Below, one piece after another: positions 27,158 to 34,305 of a DNA stretch of 64,000 nucleotides (position 1 is the first letter of the stretch; every line of letters begins with the position of its first letter). Source of the stretch: Rheinheimera maricola (GTDB lineage Bacteria > Pseudomonadota > Gammaproteobacteria > Enterobacterales > Alteromonadaceae); NCBI RefSeq assembly GCF_016918075.2, contig NZ_JAERPS020000002.1, positions 372,001 to 436,000 of the forward strand, read 5' to 3'. The notes beneath the pieces are model-generated. The model did not search any database. It was not told the DNA's origin and saw nothing but the letters and a program-made list of their open reading frames with translations. A program made the translations under genes and the position numbers.

Positions 27158-27586
27158 TTAGTTCTGCTTAATAATGATCCGCGGGTCAAAATCATCGCAA
27201 CCAGGCACTTTTACGCCGTAATCATAGTTACCGCTGGCATCGCCTTTAATCCGGCACTTTAACTTGCCTTGATTATTCGATTCCAGCTTGCAGTTGTCTT
27301 TAAAAGGCGAAGTGTCGCCATAAAAATATACCGTGAAATTTTTAATATTGCCGCCCTGCCATTCAATATGCTTAGCAGGTTTACTGCAAACGCAATCAAC
27401 AATACCTTCACAGTCGCCGCGCTTACCCTCTGCTGTCTTGCAATTATCCACACCAGACACGGTGATAGCGCTAATACAGCTTTGGCTGCCGCTGGTCACC
27501 TCGGTAAATATCAGCGTTTGATCTTTATCATTTGCCAATGCCAGTCCTGCAAAACAGGTGCTTAGTAGTAATAACCATATTTTCAT
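27158..27586 (-). CDS. Cysteine-rich exported protein of unknown function
   Basis: A 142-residue protein I do not recognise. The chosen ATG gives a clear signal peptide (MKIWLLLLSTCFAGLALA); the longer frame does not. The mature part has eight cysteines, including a CVC pair and a closing PGCDDFDP, plus polar beta-like stretches (NFTVYFYGD), consistent with a disulfide-stabilised periplasmic or secreted domain. It is downstream of and on the same strand as the wHTH-TPR gene, 57 bp away, so the two may be co-expressed. The Shine-Dalgarno (AAGGGC, about ten bases upstream) is modest. Confidence 0.65.
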   Translation of the reverse strand: MKIWLLLLSTCFAGLALANDKDQTLIFTEVTSGSQSCISAITVSGVDNCKTAEGKRGDCEGIVDCVCSKPAKHIEWQGGNIKNFTVYFYGDTSPFKDNCKLESNNQGKLKCRIKGDASGNYDYGVKVPGCDDFDPRIIIKQN

Positions 27587-27643
27587 AGTGAAATGCCCTT
27601 TTTCAACGTTATAAAAGTACTGCATTTCCGCAAAGACACCTGG

Positions 27644-30103
27644 CTATTGCCAGGTATGAGGAATTTTAGGATCGGCAGCAATCAGCTGAGCCGGATAACC
27701 GTAGCTAATTGCCTGATTAACATAAGCACTGCCGGCGTCATGGCGCTGGCAGTTAAAGCTGGCGATAGCCAAATCATAAAACAGATAGAAATCGGTCTGA
27801 CTAGCGGCTTGTACTTGCTGCTCAGTGTGTAATGCCGCGTCACAATGCTGCACTTCAGATTGTAATCTGCTGATTTGCGACAACAACGCCTGAGCCTGTG
27901 CATCTACCACCAGATTATTTTGTGCCAGCTGCAACGCTTTTTCATACAAAGGGAGTGCCTCATGTTGGCGCTCCGCCTGCACATCCAGCACATCAGCTAG
28001 ATTGGTCCAAATAGTGTAATCATCTGCGCTGTTATCTAACGCCTGACGATATTTCTGCTCTGCTTGTACATAGTCCGCATTAAAATAATACGCCGTACCT
28101 AAATTAGAATAGGACAACGCCATCGGTGCCAACTCAACTACCTGTTGCCACGCCGTGATGGCCTGCTGAAATTGGCCACTAAAAAACCAAGCTGCAGCTA
28201 AACTATTTAACACATCAGTACTGGCAGGTTTTAACTGTGCAGCGCGTTCAAAATGCCGTGCTGCAGCGTCAAAGCTACCGGTTTCGTACAGAAAGCTGCC
28301 ATACAGCATATAGTTTTGCCAGTAGCCAGGCTCTAACTCAATGGCCAGGCGAAACTGTTGTTCGGCATCCGCTTTATTACCCTGTGCATTTAGCACCATG
28401 GCTTTACCGCTTAAGGCGTCTACCCAACGTGCATTTAACGCCAGCGCCTGATCATAGCGCGCCATAGCTGCAGTGTGCTGGCCGCTTATGCGGTATAAAT
28501 CACCCAGTATCGTGGCCACGCCAGCTTGATCAACGTTTAAGCTGGCAGCATGCTGACAGGCCTGTTGCGCCAGCTCAAACTCAGACACGCTGCGACTTAG
28601 CACATACATATCCAGATGAACCTTACATAAACTGGCTGACGCCAGAGCAAAGTGTGGATCCGCCTGCAGTGCTTTTAGCAGCAGGTTTTCAGCACTTTGT
28701 AAACTTTGCATATCATCATATTTTTTCAACCGCTGCCGGGCTTGCATATAGGCATCAAAGGCGACAAAATTTTCTGTAATACGATACTCAGCGGTTGGTA
28801 GCGCCTCACCACTCACCGGCATAATTAATGCGAATGCATTTTGCACCTGCCGGTGCAGATCTTGCTGCAATAGCGGTAATGCCTGACGGCTCTGGCTTAA
28901 GCGGTTAGACCAACGCCGCACACCGGTGCTTGCTTCTACTATCGACACTTCAAGCTGCATTGTGTCCTGGTCGGCACTCAAGCTCGCCTCTAATATAAAC
29001 TCAACCCGCAAATGAGCGGCAAGTTCGGCGTAGCTGGCCGTGGCAAAATTAGCTTGCATGGCACGATCGGCCAACACCGGAAACTGATTTAACTGCGTCA
29101 GTGAATACAGTAGTTCCTGCCTGATACCATCTATCAGGTAGTCCTCAATACTACTGCCATTGCTTAACAAAAATGGCAAAACGGCCACTGAATTGGGAAT
29201 GGGCGTAGTATCTACTGCAGCTATACTCACCGGGCCGTCGGCACCGCTGTCAGCGTCAATTGCCAGCTTTAGCGAGTGCGCCAGCAAGCCTACAGCAGTA
29301 AAAGATAATAATAAAAACACCAGTTCTATAGTTAACTGACGACGCCAATAACGCTGCTTATCTGGGTTATCAGACTGCGATAGCCGTTTTTTACGCTCGC
29401 GCAGATCGCCCACCCAGGTGACAAGTAACACCAATGGAAATACCACAAGCAACACTAGTAAGGTAAGCTTCATGCCGGTAGCGGAGATATTCATCAGTGG
29501 AAACGTGATTGCCATTACTTGAATAAACAACCAAACACTGACTAAGAATGCCACGCTGACACTGAATAAACGGCTGCCGCGAAACAAAGACATTAACCAG
29601 GAACGATGTTTAGCGGTAGCAGCATTGCCACGCCCGCGCCGCTCTACTTGGGGTATAAAAGTCGTGGCAGACGCCAGTGGCCGCACCGGTAACAATAGCC
29701 GATAACCCCGCCGCGGCAACGTTTGAATAAATATCGGGCAAGCTTTGTTATCGCCCAAAACATGGCGTAGTTCGCTGATAGCATGGGTTAAATTCACTTT
29801 TGCTGCGCCAACATCACCCCAAACCGCGCTGAGCAACTGCTGTTGGCTAACAATAGTTTCAGCGTGTAACGCCAATTGCAGTAATAATTCCAACGCTTTG
29901 GATGACACATGACGATGTTCGCCACGCACCACTATAAAGCCCTGCTGCGGCAATACACTAACCTCAGCCAGGCAAAAGCCACCGTGCAGCGTCGCCATGG
30001 TCGGCACCGTGTGATCTGCAGCAGACGTTGTATTAATTAAACCCTGAGTTTCCACAATAACCTGAGTTGATTGAGTTTGTTTATGCGCCGTTTTTATCCG
30101 CAT
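27644..30103 (-). CDS. wHTH-transmembrane-TPR regulator (CadC/ToxR-like architecture)
   Basis: An 819-residue fusion. Residues ~40-138 form an OmpR/CadC-type winged helix (VSSKALELLLQLALH, then VNLTHAISELRHVLGDNK and LPRRGYRLLLPV). Three hydrophobic helices follow at ~178-200, 212-232 and 258-280. From ~303 a TolB/FlgO-like domain begins with NSVAVLPFL, and from ~440 to 790 there are at least nine TPR-like helical repeats. A membrane-bound DNA-binding protein with a periplasmic TPR sensor is implied; an odd number of helices puts the TPR part outside. Target genes are unknown. The start is uncertain: no Shine-Dalgarno at 30103, and an internal ATG at 29998 just before the wHTH is an alternative. 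Confidence 0.85.
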   Translation of the reverse strand: MRIKTAHKQTQSTQVIVETQGLINTTSAADHTVPTMATLHGGFCLAEVSVLPQQGFIVVRGEHRHVSSKALELLLQLALHAETIVSQQQLLSAVWGDVGAAKVNLTHAISELRHVLGDNKACPIFIQTLPRRGYRLLLPVRPLASATTFIPQVERRGRGNAATAKHRSWLMSLFRGSRLFSVSVAFLVSVWLFIQVMAITFPLMNISATGMKLTLLVLLVVFPLVLLVTWVGDLRERKKRLSQSDNPDKQRYWRRQLTIELVFLLLSFTAVGLLAHSLKLAIDADSGADGPVSIAAVDTTPIPNSVAVLPFLLSNGSSIEDYLIDGIRQELLYSLTQLNQFPVLADRAMQANFATASYAELAAHLRVEFILEASLSADQDTMQLEVSIVEASTGVRRWSNRLSQSRQALPLLQQDLHRQVQNAFALIMPVSGEALPTAEYRITENFVAFDAYMQARQRLKKYDDMQSLQSAENLLLKALQADPHFALASASLCKVHLDMYVLSRSVSEFELAQQACQHAASLNVDQAGVATILGDLYRISGQHTAAMARYDQALALNARWVDALSGKAMVLNAQGNKADAEQQFRLAIELEPGYWQNYMLYGSFLYETGSFDAAARHFERAAQLKPASTDVLNSLAAAWFFSGQFQQAITAWQQVVELAPMALSYSNLGTAYYFNADYVQAEQKYRQALDNSADDYTIWTNLADVLDVQAERQHEALPLYEKALQLAQNNLVVDAQAQALLSQISRLQSEVQHCDAALHTEQQVQAASQTDFYLFYDLAIASFNCQRHDAGSAYVNQAISYGYPAQLIAADPKIPHTWQ

Positions 30104-30453
30104 AAAATCTGAACAAGTATGGTCAACTCAGGCGTAAAAGCCAATAAAAGCAACGCAGTAGATATAAATCACGTTAATGCAAACATTGCAATCAATCTAT
30201 TCACACTTAAAACCCATTGACCAAACATAATAAACATCCAGGTTTCATTTGGTCATTACAACAGTGCGTTTCTCGCCACGACAGCGCCTGAAACTTAACC
30301 TGTAGCCCCCGTTCAAATAATATCGCAGCCGGCCTGAAGTTTCTGTATTAGGTTTTTCAACCGATACAATAAGTTACACTGTTTTTACATTCGCATTTAT
30401 GCCGTGCTGCACTATGCTGTAGCAAAGATTAACATTGTTTCAGGCAGTAATTG
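30104..30453. other. Intergenic region between divergent wHTH-TPR and HDOD-GAF genes
   Basis: About 350 bp with no coding frame I would support. It is AT-rich in the first half and must hold two divergent promoters. The one structure I see is the inverted repeat ATTGACCAAA / TTTGGTCATT (30216-30225 and 30248-30257, one mismatch), treated as a finding. Confidence 0.6.
30216..30257. repeat. Interrupted inverted repeat, possible operator
   Basis: The arms ATTGACCAAA and TTTGGTCATT pair at nine of ten positions around 22 bases. Arm-centre spacing of 32 bases (about three helical turns) would suit a dimer of dimers or a looped regulator, possibly the adjacent wHTH protein. No T-run follows, so it is not a terminator. 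Confidence 0.4.
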
Positions 30454-31905
30454 ATGACAGACGTGCGCCGACCAAGTGCAGCACAATGGACAGAGCAGCT
30501 GGCCAAGCGTGAGTTGCCGGCAATTACCTCAATGGCAACGACATTGGACAAGTTTGCCAACGATGATGTGTCATCCATTCCACAGTTAAGCCAAGCAATT
30601 CTGCACGATCAGGCACTGTCATCCTGCTTACTCAAAGTCGTTAACACCACGAGTCATGCATCTGTTAGGCGGGTTAATACCGTGTCGCGAGCCGCCATTA
30701 TACTGGGCATCCAGGCAGTAAAAAACATTTGCCTGACCTCAAAAATCCTCGAAGCGCTACTGCAATCTGAAAACTTGCAGCCTGCCGTATATGAGCGTCT
30801 GCTGATGCTGATGGCTAACGCCTTTTATGCGGGTTTGCTAGCGCGGATGATGCTGCCAGAGCACCACGAAGACACAAAAGAAGAAGTCTATCTGGCAGCC
30901 ATGCTGTATCACATAGGCGAAACTGCGTTTTGGAGCAGCGGCTCTGCACTAAGTGAACAGCTGATACGCCAGGCGAGCGCCCTGTCGCCCGCCGAGTTTG
31001 GCCAATACTGCCGCGGAGAGATTGGCGTTAGTTTTGATGAACTGAGCATCGGCTTGGTGCGCACCTGGAACCTGGGCGAGTTACTGCTCAAGGCGTTGGA
31101 TGCACCAGAGAGCCGTACTGTTGAAATGCAAGCGATAAGTCTGGCGAATCAACTAAGCGCAGCAATACATACGCCACCGCGTAACAAAGCCGACTTCAGC
31201 CGCCTGCTGCAGGACGTTGCTCGCGTGATGAAAATTGAGCCTAAACAGCTAAAAGAACGCATTAAACAAACGCGTCAACTGGCACTAGAGCTGCTGCAAT
31301 CCTATGGTGCGGATGTACTGCAAAGCCACATTAAAAACCTACCCAGCGACGCCGACTTTATTGACATTACCCCGGTAATAGCACCGGTAAGTCGCGACAG
31401 CGCGTTGTTACAAGTGGCACAACAGTTACAGCAACTTACCTTACGCCATTGCAATATCAACGAGCTGCTCAGCTTGCTATTGCAGCAAGCTGCGGCCATT
31501 TTTGCGTTTGACAGCTGTGCATTCTGGATCTTGTCGGCCGACAAAACCCGGCTGGAATCACGCTCGGCTTACGATGGCCAGGGTACGCAAAATACCGCCA
31601 GGCGCTCTGTAGCTATTTCAGCAACTCACAATTTATTCAGCCTGAGTATACAGCAGGCTCAGCCACTATTGATTAACGACCGACGGGCACCACAGTGGCA
31701 TAACTATATCGATGAACAAATGGACAAACTATTACAACGCGGCACTATGGCGCTGACAAGCGTTAAAATTCATAACAAAGTGATTGGAATTATTAGCGCA
31801 CAGCACCTGAAAACCGCCAGGCCCATTAGTGATGAAGACTATCGCCAGTTCTGCTTTATTTGTGACTATCTGAATATGTGCCTGAGCCTGAGTACTGCCC
31901 GCTAG
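30454..31905 (+). CDS. HDOD domain protein with C-terminal GAF domain
   Basis: A 483-residue cytosolic signalling protein. Residues ~18-220 are an HDOD domain (a non-catalytic HD relative): LPAITSMATTLDKFANDD, then SIPQLSQAILHDQALSSCLLKVVN and ILGIQAVKNICLTSKI. Residues ~330-480 are GAF-like (CNINELLSLLLQQAAAIFAFDSCAFWIL). HDOD-GAF proteins act in stress or motility signalling, but no precise function is known. I choose the ATG at 30454 over the TTG one codon earlier; AGGCAG lies upstream. The gene converges on phoR with only three bases between stop codons and no visible terminator, so antisense read-through is possible. Confidence 0.85.
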   Translation: MTDVRRPSAAQWTEQLAKRELPAITSMATTLDKFANDDVSSIPQLSQAILHDQALSSCLLKVVNTTSHASVRRVNTVSRAAIILGIQAVKNICLTSKILEALLQSENLQPAVYERLLMLMANAFYAGLLARMMLPEHHEDTKEEVYLAAMLYHIGETAFWSSGSALSEQLIRQASALSPAEFGQYCRGEIGVSFDELSIGLVRTWNLGELLLKALDAPESRTVEMQAISLANQLSAAIHTPPRNKADFSRLLQDVARVMKIEPKQLKERIKQTRQLALELLQSYGADVLQSHIKNLPSDADFIDITPVIAPVSRDSALLQVAQQLQQLTLRHCNINELLSLLLQQAAAIFAFDSCAFWILSADKTRLESRSAYDGQGTQNTARRSVAISATHNLFSLSIQQAQPLLINDRRAPQWHNYIDEQMDKLLQRGTMALTSVKIHNKVIGIISAQHLKTARPISDEDYRQFCFICDYLNMCLSLSTAR

Positions 31906-31908
31906 TGC

Positions 31909-33234
31909 TTAGCTATTGCGGCTGCGCTTTTTAACGTTGCCCTGCACCAGCTCCGGCGGCAAGGTAAAAGAAAAACTGCTGCCTTTACCCGGTTCACTGA
32001 ATATCATCAACCGGCTGTTATGCCGCGACAACACGTGTTTTACAATAGCCAGACCTAGCCCGGTGCCGCCGGTATTACGTGCACGGGCTTCATCTACCCG
32101 GTAAAAGCGTTCGGTCAGGCGCTTAACATGTTGCGGCGCAATACCCGGACCATTGTCGTTTACCGAGAACACAGCTTTTAAATGCTGTCGCTGCCAGCTG
32201 ATATGAATATCACCACCATTCTGGGTATATTTAATGGCATTAACCACCAGATTAGAAAACGCGCTGCGCAGCTCTTCAGTCACACCGGTGACAGTTAATG
32301 TAGCGTCTATATCGAATACCAGCTGGTGCTGCTTGTCGCGATTCAGCGTTTGCGCTTCTTGCTCCAGTTGGACCAGCATGGCTGGGACGTCGACCATGTC
32401 ATCAAACTGCACTCTGGCTGATGCTTCAATCCGCGATAACGTTAACAACTGTTGCACCAACGCATCCATACGCTTGGTTTGGTCCAGCATCACGTTGTGG
32501 GCTTTTTTCCACATCGCTTTATCCGGCAAGTTTTCATCATCCATCACTTCCAAATAACCTTGCAATACCGTCAGCGGGGTGCGCAGTTCATGCGAGACAT
32601 TGGCTACAAAGTCTTTGCGGATCTGCTCCAACTGCTTCAATTGCGTAATGTCACGCACAATTAATAAGTATTGCTGAGCACCATAAGCCATTATGTTGAA
32701 CTCAAGCGTTAATTGATCGTTTACTGGCGAGGGCAGCTCTATCGGCAGCTCAAACTTGCCGGCTTTGAGGTATTGCAAAAAGTCTGGATGGCGGATCAGG
32801 TTATCTAACCGTTGGCCTTCATCAGCAGGCCAGTGCAGCCCTACCAGAATTTGTGCCAATTTGTTGCTCCAGATAATACTCCAGTCCTGCTGCATTACCA
32901 CAACGGCTTCGGGCAGGGCTTCAGCACCATCGCGAAAACGGCGTACAATATTGCGCAGCTCGCGGCGTTTTCGCCGGTCACGCCGTTGTAAATAATAAAT
33001 GCCTTCAAACAAATGGCCCCAAATGCCTTCGCTAATGGGCGGTGATAATTTACGATCACGCCACAGCCATTTGTCCATTAAAAATAGATGGTGGTAATGC
33101 CACAACAGCAGCGCCACTGTGAAAATAAGCAATGCCAACAACAGACTGTTCGAGATCAAACCAACCAGAGCAATAAAACAATAAAACAGAAACAGCCTGG
33201 TGTAGACCTTACTTTTTGACAGCAATTGGCGCAT
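31909..33234 (-). CDS. phoR: Phosphate regulon sensor kinase PhoR
   Basis: A 441-residue kinase with the PhoR layout: two N-terminal helices (~12-45) with almost no periplasmic loop, a charged linker, a PAS domain (~100-200), HisKA with H215 in NVSHELRTPLTVLQGYLEVM, and HATPase motifs NLVVNAIKYT, DNGPGIA and GTGLGLAIVKH. In E. coli PhoR phosphorylates PhoB at low phosphate and is inhibited through PstSCAB-PhoU. It lies 18 bp downstream of phoB on the same strand; the promoter is ahead of phoB. Confidence 0.97.
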   Translation of the reverse strand: MRQLLSKSKVYTRLFLFYCFIALVGLISNSLLLALLIFTVALLLWHYHHLFLMDKWLWRDRKLSPPISEGIWGHLFEGIYYLQRRDRRKRRELRNIVRRFRDGAEALPEAVVVMQQDWSIIWSNKLAQILVGLHWPADEGQRLDNLIRHPDFLQYLKAGKFELPIELPSPVNDQLTLEFNIMAYGAQQYLLIVRDITQLKQLEQIRKDFVANVSHELRTPLTVLQGYLEVMDDENLPDKAMWKKAHNVMLDQTKRMDALVQQLLTLSRIEASARVQFDDMVDVPAMLVQLEQEAQTLNRDKQHQLVFDIDATLTVTGVTEELRSAFSNLVVNAIKYTQNGGDIHISWQRQHLKAVFSVNDNGPGIAPQHVKRLTERFYRVDEARARNTGGTGLGLAIVKHVLSRHNSRLMIFSEPGKGSSFSFTLPPELVQGNVKKRSRNS

Positions 33235-33252
33235 AGCGTCAGCGTTAACCTT

Positions 33253-33939
33253 TTACTTGGCAGAGAAACGGTAGCCGGAGCCCCGCACGGTTTGCACTAA
33301 TCTATCATGGCCGGCAACAGAAATCGCCTTACGCAAGCGGCGGATATGCACGTCAACGGTGCGGTCCTCCACATACACATTGGTTCCCCAGACATGGTCC
33401 AGCAGCTGTTCTCGACTGTATACCCGCTCTGGGTGCGTCATAAAAAAGTGCAGCAAACGAAACTCGGTCGGCCCCATATCCAGCGCATGGTCAGATGCCA
33501 TCACCCGGTGCGATACCGGGTCTAGTTTCAAACCCTGCACTTCAATAATTTCATCTAAGCTGGTTGGCGCAACACGGCGAATAACCGCTTTGATACGCGC
33601 CATCAACTCTTTGGGTGAAAACGGCTTAGTGACATAATCGTCGGCGCCGACTTCTAAACCACGTACTTTGTCTTCTTCTTCACCGCGGGCAGTGATCATA
33701 ATAATCGGGATATTGCGCGTCAGTTCATGTTGTTTCATCTTCTTCGCAATTTGGATACCACTGCCGCCTGGCAACATCCAGTCTAGCAACACCAAATCTG
33801 GGTAAGGTTCCATTAACGCATTAATGGCAGAATCAAAATCTTCGGCTGTAACGGCCTGGTAACCGTTTTGTTCCAGCACAAAACATAACATATCGCGGAT
33901 GGGAGCTTCGTCTTCCACCACCAGGATTTTTCTTGCCAT
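33253..33939 (-). CDS. phoB: Phosphate regulon response regulator PhoB
   Basis: A 228-residue regulator. Receiver domain ~1-120 with phosphorylated D53 in [17 protein letters not shown]; winged-helix domain from ~130 with [30 protein letters not shown] and recognition helix [13 protein letters not shown] start at the ATG giving [18 protein letters not shown], the usual PhoB N-terminus; GTG codons four and three positions earlier are possible but less likely, and GGTGGA precedes the ATG. Two clusters of Pho half-sites upstream (34018-34035 and 34133-34161) point toward this gene, as expected for autoinduction. Confidence 0.97.
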   Translation of the reverse strand: MARKILVVEDEAPIRDMLCFVLEQNGYQAVTAEDFDSAINALMEPYPDLVLLDWMLPGGSGIQIAKKMKQHELTRNIPIIMITARGEEEDKVRGLEVGADDYVTKPFSPKELMARIKAVIRRVAPTSLDEIIEVQGLKLDPVSHRVMASDHALDMGPTEFRLLHFFMTHPERVYSREQLLDHVWGTNVYVEDRTVDVHIRRLRKAISVAGHDRLVQTVRGSGYRFSAK

Positions 33940-34017
33940 AAGGTCCACCACATTTTGTTAACCGGCTAACTGCCGGACGGTTGTAACTCTGTATGCCGCA
34001 TAGTATTGCTGCAGTTT

Positions 34018-34035
34018 ATGACATTTTTATGAAAA
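34018..34035 (-). promoter_or_regulatory. Candidate Pho box upstream of phoB
   Basis: On the minus strand it reads TTTTCATAAAAATGTCAT, agreeing with the E. coli-type box at 15 of 18 positions. The half-sites are 11 bp apart and oriented toward phoB; the box lies 79 bases before the phoB ATG. Confidence 0.65.
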
Positions 34036-34132
34036 CTCGAGGTTAATCTTTCGCCAGCATCAGTACGCAGCCAACCAACACATAAAAGCAACAAGTTTCA
34101 CAAAAATAAAGCCCGAGTTGTACAACCTGGGT

Positions 34133-34161
34133 ATGACACTAAGATGAACTTTTTTTGACAG
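34133..34161 (-). promoter_or_regulatory. Second PhoB half-site cluster in the phoB upstream region
   Basis: Three half-site-like heptamers repeat every 11 bp on the minus strand: CTGTCAA, AGTTCAT and GTGTCAT (starting from 34161). The outer two match CTGTCAT at six of seven positions. The orientation again favours phoB, but the site lies between both genes and could affect either. Confidence 0.5.
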
Positions 34162-34221
34162 CCACAGCGCAAAACCGCAGCACTAGCGGTCAATGCGCAC
34201 TGTAACCAGACCGCCGCATTA

Positions 34222-34239
34222 GTGTAATAAATTCGTCAT
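34222..34239 (+). promoter_or_regulatory. Candidate Pho box upstream of the lipoprotein gene
   Basis: GTGTAATAAATTCGTCAT agrees with the E. coli-type Pho box at 14 of 18 positions, including the A/T spacer, and is oriented toward the lipoprotein gene 67 bases downstream. It is weaker than the ppk and porin sites. Confidence 0.45.
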
Positions 34240-34305
34240 TCTCCTGCTGTAGGGTGCCTGCAACTTGATTGGCAATACCCAACACAATTCAACGGAGAGA
34301 TGGTA

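Larger units (their letters stand above)
33940..34305. promoter_or_regulatory. Divergent phoB / lipoprotein control region
   Basis: This 366-bp region holds no gene I can support. It contains three sets of PhoB half-site-like repeats, entered separately: two clusters oriented toward phoB and one toward the lipoprotein gene. A/T-rich stretches around 34080-34110 and 34225-34232 could include -10 elements, but I cannot place them with confidence. Confidence 0.65.
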
